Shown here piece after piece: positions 45,072-54,509 of a DNA stretch of 64,000 bases. The notes under the pieces were generated by a model. It was given only the letters and a program-made list of their open reading frames with translations. It did no database searches and was not told where the DNA came from. The stretch is taken from NCBI GenBank assembly GCA_965279165.1, contig OZ257140.1, positions 1,922,001-1,986,000 of the forward strand. Reading direction: 5' to 3'. Each line of letters begins with the position of its first letter. Positions within the stretch are counted from its first letter, which is position 1. Made by a program: the position numbers and the translations under genes. The stretch is from JBAYIE01 sp965279165 (GTDB lineage: Bacteria; Bacteroidota; Bacteroidia; UKL13-3).

Positions 45072-46847
45072 ATGAAAAAATTTAATCTCTTATTGCTATT
45101 TGCAATAACGTTTGTTCCTATTTGTCGGGCTCAGTATTTCGAAAATAATTACCAAGGTTTTCAAATGGGTAGTGGGCTTACAACTGTAGTAACCGATGGA
45201 CATTTGATGGCAGGAATTAGTGATCCTGACAATGATCTGATAGTTGTGAAAACCGATATTGATGGCGGTTTCACATTGCCTTTAGTTACTTTTAACAAAT
45301 CCTATCACTTGGTATACCAAAATAATGATGTGGTGGTTAATGATGCCGAAGCGATTGAATTAATCAATGGTACCGGAGTTGGTGTAATGGGTTCGTTTAG
45401 TGTTGTCGTAAGTGGAGTGACTACCCATGGTTTGTTTTACGTAAAGTTAAACAATGTTGGAACGCCATTGGTTACCACTTGTTATATTATAGATTATGAA
45501 GTACGGTTAAAAGCGATGTGTGAAGGTCGCGTTACGTCAATTAGAACAAGAGATATTTATGCAACAGGCGACCTAACTCGAATTTACAATGGTAACAGAA
45601 GAACCGATCATATTTTTGCCATCAGAATTACAGCAGCCGGTGCTTTGGTATGGGGAAACGATATGATTACACAAGCAGGATTTATACCTAGCGTAAGCAC
45701 GCCAAGACCATTATGGGGACATGAGTTACATGCAAATGATATCATACAAAGCCCATATCCGGATGGCTATGGTAATTATCCGGTTATTGTGGTTGGTGGG
45801 ATTGAAAACATATGTTCTAATCCAAATAGCATAGACTGGAATGGCTTATGGATACCGATTGATGAGTTTATTGGCGGTGGTTTGCCGTATACAATATGTA
45901 ATGGAAATGATGATAATGAAGAATATAATGCCATTGATATTTCAAGCGAAGGGTTTATTGTTGCCGGATATAATAATGGAAACACTGGGTATATAAATTC
46001 CTGGATTACATTAATGGATAACTCGAACCTGCCTAATGTGACTTGGACGTATATTTACATTTCTCCATTTAATAGAGGAGCAAACTTAACAGAACTGACT
46101 GATATTAAGTGGAAGTTTAATACCAACACCAACAAAAGCGAATATTTTGCTATAGGGTATGATAAAGATGGCTCCGGCAATGAATATCTGATTTATTTAA
46201 AAGTGGATGATTTAGGTGGGTTGCTGGGAAGTACCTATTATATTCAAAATTCCAATGCCGGCTTAACCCCTGTTAGCATAGGTTTAAATACAGCAGGTAC
46301 GGCAAACGGTGTTGGATTATACAGTTACGATGTGGCTTCCTCTCCTTTGCATTGGAATCTGATTAAAGCTTATTTTAATGGCGTAATCGATTGCGATTAT
46401 TACCAATACAGTCCGTCTGATGTTGATATTCCTTTGGATGTAATTTATGATAATGGCTATTGGTGGCCATTCAACGAAGGTTCCATTTCAATATCCGATG
46501 ACGATGACTTAAATTACAACCAGGACTGTTATGCCGAGATGGTTGCCGGTGGAGCAAATATAACCCAATCAACTTCCCTTCATGAACAAGAAAGTAAAAA
46601 TGAAGTGTTCCTGCTATATCCTAATCCGGTAAACAGAGAGGATTACTTAAGAATAGCTTTAAAGTCTAATTCTGAATCAAATGCATCTATTACCATTAAG
46701 GATATACTCGGTAAAGAAATATATAGTAAACAGGTAAACCAAGAAGATATATTGTTGATTTCGTCTGCTTTGTTCAAAGCGGGTATCTATCAAATTAGTG
46801 TTGAAATCGACGATAAAACCGTACATTCAAAATTAATCGTGAAATAA
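45072..46847 (+). CDS. Secreted protein with T9SS type A sorting domain
   Basis: 591 residues from ATG 45072 (a GTG one codon earlier is less likely). The signal peptide (KKFNLLLLFAITFVPICRAQ) ends before YFENNYQGF. The central ~480 residues show short beta segments (DLIVVKTDIDGGF, HIFAIRITAAGALVWGNDM), which suggest a propeller-like surface protein. The last ~75 residues (LYPNPVNREDYLRIAL, to the C-terminus) are a sorting domain. Function unknown. A strong terminator follows. Confidence 0.82.
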   Translation: MKKFNLLLLFAITFVPICRAQYFENNYQGFQMGSGLTTVVTDGHLMAGISDPDNDLIVVKTDIDGGFTLPLVTFNKSYHLVYQNNDVVVNDAEAIELINGTGVGVMGSFSVVVSGVTTHGLFYVKLNNVGTPLVTTCYIIDYEVRLKAMCEGRVTSIRTRDIYATGDLTRIYNGNRRTDHIFAIRITAAGALVWGNDMITQAGFIPSVSTPRPLWGHELHANDIIQSPYPDGYGNYPVIVVGGIENICSNPNSIDWNGLWIPIDEFIGGGLPYTICNGNDDNEEYNAIDISSEGFIVAGYNNGNTGYINSWITLMDNSNLPNVTWTYIYISPFNRGANLTELTDIKWKFNTNTNKSEYFAIGYDKDGSGNEYLIYLKVDDLGGLLGSTYYIQNSNAGLTPVSIGLNTAGTANGVGLYSYDVASSPLHWNLIKAYFNGVIDCDYYQYSPSDVDIPLDVIYDNGYWWPFNEGSISISDDDDLNYNQDCYAEMVAGGANITQSTSLHEQESKNEVFLLYPNPVNREDYLRIALKSNSESNASITIKDILGKEIYSKQVNQEDILLISSALFKAGIYQISVEIDDKTVHSKLIVK

Positions 46848-46877
46848 TACTCCGACTTAAGTAGAAATTTTACATAC

Positions 46878-46920
46878 AACCAATAACCAAATTACCTAAA
46901 TTTGGTTATTGGTTCTTTTT
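46878..46920 (+). terminator. Strong Rho-independent terminator
   Basis: A perfect 15-bp stem AACCAATAACCAAAT / ATTTGGTTATTGGTT (46878-46892 with 46900-46914), 7-nt loop, then C and five T. Confidence 0.93.
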
Positions 46921-46949
46921 CAACTTATTAAGAATTACTTCCAATAGCT

Positions 46950-49709
46950 TTGCTACAAAGAAAAAGGTATATATTCTTTTATTTCATAAGTTTATTTTTG
47001 GGTAACACTGTTTTGTTTGCCCAAAGCAATAACTATGTGGTAAATAGTGGCTTTGAAGAGTATACAACTTGCCCGATTAACAGTCATTGGCATAATATTG
47101 TATTAGCACCAGGGTGGGATATGCCAGTTACACCGATGAGCATTTATAATAGTGTAGGGTATATCCAAGCCGCTCCAACAAGATTTTCAGTTGAGTATTT
47201 TAATCAAAAGTGTAATACCTCACAATCAACCGACTGGCGTACTATTCTTAGAAATACTTATGGAACAGAATCACCACATTCTGGTACTGGTTATGGCGGA
47301 ATTTCTATTGTTGACACGCCTGCATTTTTTGTCGACAATAATTTTCTACAAGGAACTTTAAAGCCGTTGCAGACCGGACAAGAATATTATTTTGAGATGT
47401 GGTTAAGTTTAGCAGATTATTCGAAAGTGATATCTGGTAATATTGGTGTTTTGTTTTCAGATACTCCAATAACACCAATAATTTTCGCAAGTAATTATAA
47501 TGGCTCGAAACCTTTAAACAAATTAATTCCTGATATTATAGACTCTTCATTTATAACCAATTTAAATGGCTGGTATAAAATAAGTGGAAACTATAAAGCC
47601 AAAGGAACTGAGAAATATTTTTTTATTGGCATGTTTAATTCAAAAACATATGTGTTTACTAATGCTTCATCGCCTTTAAACAGACCAATGAGCTTCTATT
47701 ACATCGACGACGTAAAACTGCTATTATGTGACACAGTTGTTCGCAAAGATTTTCTTGGTCCGGATAGTTTGATATGCAACAAAACACCTTTTAAATTGGA
47801 TGCCTACCAACCCGACAGCATGGTAAGTTATTTATGGCATAATAATTCAACTAACCCTACTTATTATGCCACCCAAACAGGTACCTATTGGGTTGATGTG
47901 AGCATCAATGGTTGTCCGCCATTTAGAGATTCGATTGAGCTACAAATGGAGAACACCCCTTTGGTAAACCTTGGTCCGGATACCATTATTTGTATTTCCA
48001 AAGGAATTCAATTGCATACCAATCCGTTGGTACATGATACCGGTTATCGGTATTTATGGAACACCGGAGATACTACTTCTTATTTGTTTGTTGAGAATAC
48101 CGGAACTTTCAATTTACAAATTTCAAACCACGGTTGCAGTAACTCAGATACGGTTAATATTTACCGATTCCCGCTTAAAGAGTTTGACCTTGGTCCCGAC
48201 ACGGCGCGCTGCATCCAAAACCTTTGGCAACTCGATGCCACAACACAAGGTGCCGAACACTATGTTTGGAGTACCGGCGATACTACTGCAACCATTACGG
48301 TAAATGCAAGTGGTTTGTATTGGGCGGATGTAAGCAATGGCATTTGCCATTACCGCGATACCGTTAGGTTAATTTTAAATGCAATTCCACAAGTGGATAT
48401 TGGTCCACCCGAAAATACCATTTGCGATAATATCAACTATACTTTAGATGCACAAAACCTTGGATATCGGTATCTATGGAATACCGGCGATACAACCCGC
48501 TTACTCAAGGTAACCAATATCGGGCATTACAAAGTAAGTGTAAACAACAACAATTGCATAGCAACAGACTCCATGTTTGTTTATGTATTACCTTCTGCAA
48601 TTATCGATTTACCTCCGGATACGTTATTATGCGGAAGCAATACTTTATTGTTGGATGTAACCACACCAAATGCAATTTATTTATGGCAGGACAACAGTAA
48701 AAAGCCAACCTTTGCTATTACACAACAAGGCAAATACAAGGTATCTGTTACACTGCTTAATTCTTGTGTGAGCAGCGATTCGATTCAGGTAAATTATGCC
48801 ACGCAACCAACGGTTAATTTAGGTCCGGATAAAGCTTTGTGTTTTGATGCGCCATACACCATCGATGTAAGCAACTCCGGTGGTGACACCTACCTATGGC
48901 ACAACAATAGCACCGAACCTGTTTTTACCGCCACGCAAAGTGGATTGTATTGGGTAAAAGTTAGCCATCAAATATGCAGTGCTACCGATAGCATTGTACT
49001 TACTTCGTTACCAAAGGCAATACCTATTCTTGGGATTGATACTATTTTGTGCAGTGGGTCAGGAATAAGTTTGCATCCCGGTAATTTTGCGGTGTATTTA
49101 TGGAATGATAATTCTACCAAATCAACCCTTTATATTACCCAACCGGGTACATACAGCGTTAAAGTTACCAATATCGATGGTTGCACAGGAAGCGATTCGA
49201 TAAGCTATACCTTACATCAAATCCCTATCATAACATTGGGAATGGATACCCAAATTTGTCAGCCGGATTTGCAATTGGTAATGCCGGTGGGCTATGCCAA
49301 TTATTTGTGGCAAGATGGAAGTATAGGAACAACCATGCATGTAACCGATTATGGCACCTACAAAGTAACCATTACCGACGAAAAAGGGTGTGTTAACCAA
49401 GGACAGATTACCATAAGCAATGGTTGTCCAACCGAATTGTTTGTTCCCAATGCCTTTACGCCAAATGATGATGGAAACAACGATATATTTTTACCCGTTA
49501 CCCTGAATGTAAAATCCATCCATTTTTTGGTTTACGACCGTTGGGGTAAATTGTTGTTTGAAAGCAAAGAGTTGGGAAAAGGATGGAACGGCAAGGACAA
49601 GCATAAAAACGAATACGTAATAAGTGATGTATATGTTTATACCATTCACTATACTGATATTTATGATAAACCGGGAGAGTTGCAAGGCAATGTAACTTTG
49701 TTAAGGTAG
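46950..49709 (+). CDS. Secreted repeat protein with gliding-motility C-terminal domain (T9SS type B)
   Basis: 919 residues. Signal peptide to about residue 24 (FFYFISLFLGNTVLFAQ). An N-terminal domain (NYVVNSGFEEYTTCP, about 28-260) is followed by seven or eight PKD/Ig-like repeats of about 75-85 residues, each with YLWNTGDTT or YLWHNNST and a TGTYWVDV-like strand. The C-terminus (FVPNAFTPNDDGNNDIF, then VYDRWGKLLFES) is the TIGR04131/CHU_C sorting domain. The start is TTG at 46950; no ATG lies between it and residue 55. A TAGCTTTG promoter-like box overlaps that TTG, which leaves the start uncertain. Confidence 0.85.
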   Translation: MLQRKRYIFFYFISLFLGNTVLFAQSNNYVVNSGFEEYTTCPINSHWHNIVLAPGWDMPVTPMSIYNSVGYIQAAPTRFSVEYFNQKCNTSQSTDWRTILRNTYGTESPHSGTGYGGISIVDTPAFFVDNNFLQGTLKPLQTGQEYYFEMWLSLADYSKVISGNIGVLFSDTPITPIIFASNYNGSKPLNKLIPDIIDSSFITNLNGWYKISGNYKAKGTEKYFFIGMFNSKTYVFTNASSPLNRPMSFYYIDDVKLLLCDTVVRKDFLGPDSLICNKTPFKLDAYQPDSMVSYLWHNNSTNPTYYATQTGTYWVDVSINGCPPFRDSIELQMENTPLVNLGPDTIICISKGIQLHTNPLVHDTGYRYLWNTGDTTSYLFVENTGTFNLQISNHGCSNSDTVNIYRFPLKEFDLGPDTARCIQNLWQLDATTQGAEHYVWSTGDTTATITVNASGLYWADVSNGICHYRDTVRLILNAIPQVDIGPPENTICDNINYTLDAQNLGYRYLWNTGDTTRLLKVTNIGHYKVSVNNNNCIATDSMFVYVLPSAIIDLPPDTLLCGSNTLLLDVTTPNAIYLWQDNSKKPTFAITQQGKYKVSVTLLNSCVSSDSIQVNYATQPTVNLGPDKALCFDAPYTIDVSNSGGDTYLWHNNSTEPVFTATQSGLYWVKVSHQICSATDSIVLTSLPKAIPILGIDTILCSGSGISLHPGNFAVYLWNDNSTKSTLYITQPGTYSVKVTNIDGCTGSDSISYTLHQIPIITLGMDTQICQPDLQLVMPVGYANYLWQDGSIGTTMHVTDYGTYKVTITDEKGCVNQGQITISNGCPTELFVPNAFTPNDDGNNDIFLPVTLNVKSIHFLVYDRWGKLLFESKELGKGWNGKDKHKNEYVISDVYVYTIHYTDIYDKPGELQGNVTLLR

Positions 49710-49718
49710 TTGCCCGCA

Positions 49719-49757
49719 GTTCGCACGAGCATCGTGCACATGCGTTCTAATCCTTGA
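49719..49757. repeat. REP-like element, copy 2 (degenerate)
   Basis: GTTCGCACGAGCATCGTGCA, then CATGCG and TCTAATCCTTGA. It keeps the left flank and tail of copy 1 but has lost part of the right arm. Confidence 0.65.
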
Positions 49758-49980
49758 TATACCCATTATAATTTTAAACTATTATATCTGGTATCTTCTT
49801 TATGTAATGTTGAAACTGTTTTGGTTTACGACTAAGAAAGGATCTATAGTTGCCAGCAAAAGTTGCTCGCGCAAATAACATGAAGTTATGTATAATTAGT
49901 AACTATACCAGTTAGATTCTCAATTCGAATAATTGTTTATTGGGTCATAAATGCATCTATACTTATTTTACCATTTGCAG

Positions 49981-49988
49981 TATCTTTG
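49981..49988 (+). promoter_or_regulatory. -7 box of the dihydroorotase gene (TATCTTTG)
   Basis: TATCTTTG matches TAnnTTTG exactly and ends 38 nt before the ATG. No TTTG at 19-20 nt upstream. Confidence 0.55.
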
Positions 49989-50026
49989 TTTAATAGTTAT
50001 TTAAGTAAAACCCAAAATCCCAAGAC

Positions 50027-51364
50027 ATGCCATCCCTATTAATCCGAAATGCAAAACTCGTAAACGAAGGAAAAATATTTCATGCCGATGTATTTATCAA
50101 AAATGGCATCATCGAAAAACTGGACACCAACGGAATTGCCATGGATGCCGACCGAACAATTGATGCAACCGGTTTGTATTTATTTCCAGGATTAATCGAC
50201 GACCAAGTGCATTTCCGTGAACCCGGACTAACCCATAAAGGCGATTTATATTCTGAGTCGCGAGCGGCAGTTGCAGGAGGAGTTACCAGTTACATGGAAA
50301 TGCCCAATACTTTTCCCAATGCAGTAACACATGATTTGCTGGAGGAAAAATACGACCGCGCAGCAAAAGTTTCGTTGGCAAATTATTCCTTTTATATGGG
50401 AACCACCAACCACAATTTAGAAGAGTTGTTGCGGGTAGATGAAACAAAAATTTGTGGGGTAAAAATATTTATGGGTTCTTCCACCGGCGATATGTTGGTG
50501 GATAATCCAAACGCTCTCGAGAAAATTTTTAGCGAAGTAAAAACGTTGATTGCAACGCATTGTGAAGTGGATCCGATGATTAAGCAAAATCTCGAGAAGT
50601 ATAAGCAAGAATTTGGAGAGGATATTCCGGTGCAATACCATCCCTTGATTCGCAGTGCCGAAGCTTGTTATGCTTCTTCCTCCTTTGCAGTTAACCTCGC
50701 AAAAAAACACCAAACCCGTTTGCATGTGTTGCATATCAGTACCGCAAAGGAACTAGAATTATTTAGCAACGATATTCCTTTGCAACAGAAAAGAATTACC
50801 GCCGAAGCATGCATTCACCATTTGTGGTTTTCGGATGCCGATTATGCAACCAAAGGAAATTATATCAAATGGAATCCTGCCATTAAAACTGCTGCCGATC
50901 GCGATGCAATTTTTAAAGCAGTATTGGATGGAACGATTGATGTAATCGCAACCGATCATGCGCCACATACCATAGAAGAAAAAGAGCAGAAATATATATT
51001 GGCTCCTTCGGGCGGACCATTGGTACAACACAGTTTAAATGCCTTGCTTGCGTTTTACCACCAAGGAAAAATTACCTTGGAACAAATTGCTGAAAAGGCA
51101 AGTCATAATGTAGCCATAATGTTCGAAATCGACCGCAGGGGATTTATACGCGAAGGGTTTTATGCCGATTTGGTATTGGTCGATTTAAACCAAACGTATA
51201 CCGTATCCAAAGCAAATATTTTATACAAATGCAAATGGAGTCCGTTTGAAGGAACGGAATTTCATTCGAAAATTACCCATACCTTGGTAAATGGAAATAT
51301 TGTTTACGAGAATGATAAAATTGTTGAATCGGATTCGGGAATGCGGATGCGGTTTAATAGGTAA
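50027..51364 (+). CDS. pyrC: Dihydroorotase
   Basis: 445 residues, amidohydrolase fold. The entry motif reads LIDDQVHFREPG; the first His of the usual HxH zinc pair is Gln here. MEMPNTFPN, KIFMGSST (the Lys that is carbamylated in relatives) and ATDHAPHT follow in order. It closes carbamoyl-aspartate to dihydroorotate in pyrimidine synthesis. Bacteroidota enzymes, as I recall, share DDQVHFREPG, so this looks like a lineage form. The next gene converges with 5 nt between the stops. Confidence 0.9.
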   Translation: MPSLLIRNAKLVNEGKIFHADVFIKNGIIEKLDTNGIAMDADRTIDATGLYLFPGLIDDQVHFREPGLTHKGDLYSESRAAVAGGVTSYMEMPNTFPNAVTHDLLEEKYDRAAKVSLANYSFYMGTTNHNLEELLRVDETKICGVKIFMGSSTGDMLVDNPNALEKIFSEVKTLIATHCEVDPMIKQNLEKYKQEFGEDIPVQYHPLIRSAEACYASSSFAVNLAKKHQTRLHVLHISTAKELELFSNDIPLQQKRITAEACIHHLWFSDADYATKGNYIKWNPAIKTAADRDAIFKAVLDGTIDVIATDHAPHTIEEKEQKYILAPSGGPLVQHSLNALLAFYHQGKITLEQIAEKASHNVAIMFEIDRRGFIREGFYADLVLVDLNQTYTVSKANILYKCKWSPFEGTEFHSKITHTLVNGNIVYENDKIVESDSGMRMRFNR

Positions 51365-51369
51365 ATAAT

Positions 51370-53424
51370 TTATCTATTAACTAAGAATTTGAATGTTTTA
51401 TATTGGTCCTTATATTGAAGGAGCAGAATATAGCCTCCGTTAGTTAGAGATTTTATGTCAATTTCATTTTCGCAATCTATTTTGCCATTAAGAACTTCAA
51501 TACCAAATGAATTATAAACTTTGAATTTGGACTTTATTAAGGAAGAGTTAAAGTGAATTGTATTTGATGACGGGATTGGAAATAGGATTATATTTTCTTT
51601 TGGTTCAATATCATTGTTGTATAATTTAAGATCACTTAACGCATGTTTCCAAATACCATTCCCAATGGTGCCAACATAGATAGTATCATTCATAATTTCT
51701 ATTGATGTGGTATTTATATTTGGTAGCCCATCGTTTTTTGAATACCAATTCAGTCCAAAATCACTTGTTACATAAACACCTTTGTTTGTTGCCAATATTA
51801 GATTGGATCCGGAATAGGTAAAATCTCGTATTAGTTGATCAGTTAATAGTCCTTGGTTCGCAAATGTCCAATTACTACCTTCATTAAAACTGACATACAT
51901 TCCATATATATCAATATTCGCGAAAATTGCTCCATTACAGATGTAGAGTCCATTTACACGTTTATTATTCGGTAAGTCACCAACGATTGATTTCCACGAA
52001 TTAAGCTCGAATTTATATATGCCATTTGCAAGTGCAAAAGGGATATTATTATGCAAAACAAAATCGTATATCATACTACCGGTTACCAATGGAATTTCCA
52101 TATTTGTCCAACTAACTCCAAGATTATTAGTTGACCATAGATTTTCATCGGAATAGATATACATTATATTGACTCCACAAAAAATTTGAAATGGATTATC
52201 ACCTATTGAAGGGGGAGGATAAATGGGATTGTTATAATTTTTACCTGAATCATAACTATAAAGTAAATAGTGTTTAATATATGGGAAATCGGGTGAAATT
52301 AAACCCATTGAACTTATTAATGTATCACCAAATGAATGAACTGATTCTATTAAACTAAATTCTGATTTTGGAGTAATATCGGTCCAAATTCCATTGTTCG
52401 AAAGAGTATATGTTTTTGAATGATCATTAGTGAATAACAAATTATTTATAGAACAAATGGATGTAATGGAAGAACAGATTAATCCATTTTTATTATTGGT
52501 CCATATATTGTTATCTAAGTAGTAAGTGCCATTGGAAGATGTTCCGCAAAATATTCTTTTTTTGTAAATCTCAAGCGTTTGAATGTTTAACTGTTCAAGT
52601 CCTGAATTTAATGTGGTCCAACTAATGCAATTATCATTTGAATAGTAAACTCCACTTCCTTTAGTGCCAATATAAAATTCATTCTTTGATTTTATGATAG
52701 AAGTTATTTCTGATTGTGATATAAAAAGCAGAAACCAGTTGTTCCCTTTATCAGCGCTCCTATATAATTTGTTAGAAATAACAGTAAATAAAGTATCTGC
52801 AAATTCCTTTATTAATGTAACGTTAGAGTCAGGTAAACCGGTATTCGATTTTTCCCATTGTTCCATATCGATACTTCTATAAACACCCTTTTTCGTACCG
52901 CTATAAATGTAGTTTTTTGAAACTTCAATATCCGTTACCTTAGTAAAATAGACATAACCAGAAGTTCTGGTCCAAACGGTATCAATTGGTAAACCAATAT
53001 TATGAGCACTCCAAGATTTACCAAAATCTTTGGACTTTAAAAACCCAAAAAGCTCATGACCAATTAATAATATAGAGTCTTTGTTTGCAATGCTATTTGC
53101 TTGAATGTAACTCACATGTTCCGGAATTATTAGTTTATTCGACAAATTCAATAAGCGAAGACCTAAACCGGGTGAACCCACAAATAAACTATTACCGATT
53201 TTGGTGTAAATCGTAATTGGAGTTGTTGATTTTAGCTCCCAAATATCATTTTCGTTTTTTTGCGAAAAAAGTCCACAATTTGTAGTTGTAAACAGAAGAG
53301 AGTCATGTTCAAAAATATTTGAAACGGATACTTCTCCAAACGGTCCATTAGCAGTTATCCATTGAGAATGTGCATTATTAATATGAAGTATTAATAAACT
53401 AACTAAAATGAATACTACTTTCAT
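51370..53424 (-). CDS. Secreted beta-propeller-like protein with T9SS type A sorting domain
   Basis: 684 residues. Signal peptide (VVFILVSLLILHINNAHSQ). About seven blades with WTxxxxGL and SxDxGxNW motifs (SWSAHNIGLP, SADKGNNWFLL, SNDNCISWTTLNSGL, FNEGSNWTFANQGL, TSDFGLNWYSKNDGL) resemble YCF48/sortilin or BNR repeats. The C-terminus (ILFPIPSSNTIHFNSS to VNR) is a sorting domain. Probably a surface or released protein; binding partner unknown. Confidence 0.82.
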   Translation of the reverse strand: MKVVFILVSLLILHINNAHSQWITANGPFGEVSVSNIFEHDSLLFTTTNCGLFSQKNENDIWELKSTTPITIYTKIGNSLFVGSPGLGLRLLNLSNKLIIPEHVSYIQANSIANKDSILLIGHELFGFLKSKDFGKSWSAHNIGLPIDTVWTRTSGYVYFTKVTDIEVSKNYIYSGTKKGVYRSIDMEQWEKSNTGLPDSNVTLIKEFADTLFTVISNKLYRSADKGNNWFLLFISQSEITSIIKSKNEFYIGTKGSGVYYSNDNCISWTTLNSGLEQLNIQTLEIYKKRIFCGTSSNGTYYLDNNIWTNNKNGLICSSITSICSINNLLFTNDHSKTYTLSNNGIWTDITPKSEFSLIESVHSFGDTLISSMGLISPDFPYIKHYLLYSYDSGKNYNNPIYPPPSIGDNPFQIFCGVNIMYIYSDENLWSTNNLGVSWTNMEIPLVTGSMIYDFVLHNNIPFALANGIYKFELNSWKSIVGDLPNNKRVNGLYICNGAIFANIDIYGMYVSFNEGSNWTFANQGLLTDQLIRDFTYSGSNLILATNKGVYVTSDFGLNWYSKNDGLPNINTTSIEIMNDTIYVGTIGNGIWKHALSDLKLYNNDIEPKENIILFPIPSSNTIHFNSSLIKSKFKVYNSFGIEVLNGKIDCENEIDIKSLTNGGYILLLQYKDQYKTFKFLVNR

Positions 53425-53541
53425 AAAATCAATAACCAGTATGATAGCATAAATACCTATGTGAAATACAGTTTATGAAATGCAATTTAGACATTTAGCT
53501 AAGTAAAAATTTTATGATTCATTTCATAAATACCCCAAGTA

Positions 53542-53564
53542 GTCACAAACGAATCGTCTGTGAC
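53542..53564. repeat. Hairpin element GTCACAAACGA / ATCGTCTGTGAC
   Basis: Arms pair with two G-T mismatches. Followed by TATTAGCCAACTAATTCA, the tail also found after the hairpin at 53839. Confidence 0.7.
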
Positions 53565-53603
53565 TATTAGCCAACTAATTCATATCCCATAACACACATG
53601 TTA

Positions 53604-53624
53604 TCGCGGACTTCTTGTCCGTGA
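53604..53624. repeat. Hairpin element TCGCGGAC-N5-GTCCGTGA
   Basis: Eight-base arms with one G-T pair. The same arms with a different loop recur at 53839-53859. Confidence 0.75.
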
Positions 53625-53648
53625 CCACTTCTAAATATTCACCCGTTC

Positions 53649-53777
53649 GCGCGAGCATCATGCTCGTGCAATTTAACCCATGAATTATTCTCTAATTCCG
53701 GCAATTTCTTTTATGTTGAAACTAGATAAATGAAAAGCTAGAATGGCTGTATAGGTGCACGAGCATGATGCTCGCGC
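53649..53777. repeat. Inverted pair of REP-like palindromes (copies 3 and 4)
   Basis: Copy 3 (53649-53669) reads GCGCGAGCAT, C, ATGCTCGTGC. Copy 4 (53757-53777) is its exact reverse complement. They are 108 nt apart and could pair with each other as well as fold alone, in the manner of BIME-like REP pairs. Confidence 0.8.
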
Positions 53778-53838
53778 AAACTGCATAAAATATAGATTAA
53801 CCCAAAATGTCGCGGACGTGTCCTTCGTAACCCCGTTT

Positions 53839-53859
53839 TCGCGGACATCGCGTCCGTGA
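53839..53859. repeat. Hairpin element TCGCGGAC-N5-GTCCGTGA with conserved tail
   Basis: Identical arms to 53604-53624. Followed by CCATTAACCAACTAATTCAC, nearly the tail seen at 53565-53584. Confidence 0.75.
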
Positions 53860-53928
53860 CCATTAACCAACTAATTCACTTCCTAAACAACTACGACTGT
53901 ACGGCTTGTAACGTCATCATTAAAATAT

Positions 53929-53976
53929 TTTGGATAATTTATATATTGTACGTATTTTTGTACATAAATAAGTACA
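53929..53976 (+). promoter_or_regulatory. yefM-yoeB promoter with three GTAC operator half-elements
   Basis: TTTG (53929-53932), a 20-nt spacer and TATTTTTG (53953-53960) form the promoter. TGTACG (53947), TGTACA (53959) and AGTACA (53971) place GTAC cores exactly 12 nt apart, covering the -7 box. TGTACA-cored palindromes are the known operator of E. coli YefM-YoeB. Confidence 0.8.
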
Positions 53977-53980
53977 TAGT

Positions 53981-54235
53981 ATGATTACTACAACTATAAG
54001 TGATTTTAGAAAAGATATGAAGAAGTATATCAATACCGTATCGGATGACTTTGAAACGTTAATTATAAATAGAGGAAAGGATCAGGGAGTAGTGGTTATT
54101 TCCTTGGATGAATATAATGCGATGATGGCAACTAGTCATGAAATGTCGTCGAAGAAAAATCAAAAACGATTAGATGCTTCAATCGGTAAATTGAAAAAGG
54201 GAAAAGGATTTCGAAAGAAACTTATTGATTTATGA
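53981..54235 (+). CDS. yefM: YefM/Phd family antitoxin
   Basis: 84 residues. The N-terminal DNA-binding fold starts TTISDFRKDMKKYINTV and includes VVVISLDEYNAM, as in Phd/YefM antitoxins. The C-terminal 25 residues (RLDASIGKLKKGKGFRKKL) should wrap the toxin. It overlaps yoeB by 4 nt (ATGA). It represses its own promoter in known systems, and the GTAC sites upstream fit that. Confidence 0.93.
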   Translation: MITTTISDFRKDMKKYINTVSDDFETLIINRGKDQGVVVISLDEYNAMMATSHEMSSKKNQKRLDASIGKLKKGKGFRKKLIDL

Positions 54236-54489
54236 TATTGCTATTTACCGACGAATCGTGGGAAGATTATTTGTATTGGCAAGCTTATGATAAACAGATG
54301 TTAACAAGAATCAACCAGCTCATAAAAGATATTTCGCGCGACCCATTTAAAGGAATTGGTAAACCTGAACCTTTGCGACATAAATACAAAGGATTTTGGT
54401 CGAGACGCATCGATAATGAACATCGATTAATTTATAAGGTAGAAGGCAAGCAAATTCAAATTGTTAAATGCAGGTTTCATTATGATTAA
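54232..54489 (+). CDS. yoeB: YoeB family mRNA-cleaving toxin
   Basis: 85 residues. The catalytic residues of E. coli YoeB occupy the same numbers: Glu46 (GKPEPL), Arg65 (EHRLIY) and His83 near the C-terminus (CRFHYD). WEDYLYWQAYDK and SRRIDNEHR are family signatures. A ribosome-dependent RNase that cleaves mRNA at the A site. All key residues are intact, so it should be active. Confidence 0.95.
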   Translation: MILLFTDESWEDYLYWQAYDKQMLTRINQLIKDISRDPFKGIGKPEPLRHKYKGFWSRRIDNEHRLIYKVEGKQIQIVKCRFHYD

Positions 54490-54509
54490 ATTAATAAAGC
54501 ACCTAATTG

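Larger units (their letters stand above)
49710..50026. other. 317-nt gap with REP-like element and pyrC promoter
   Basis: Contains the degenerate REP-like copy 2 (49719-49757) directly after the preceding stop, then AT-rich sequence, and the pyrC -7 box at 49981. No coding sequence seen. Confidence 0.7.
53425..53980. other. 556-nt non-coding region with a cluster of palindromic elements
   Basis: Between the secreted propeller gene (divergent) and yefM. It holds GTCACAAACGA/ATCGTCTGTGAC (53542-53564), TCGCGGAC hairpins (53604-53624, 53814-53823, 53839-53859), an inverted pair of REP-like elements (53649-53669 and 53757-53777), and the yefM promoter-operator. No coding sequence seen. Confidence 0.85.
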
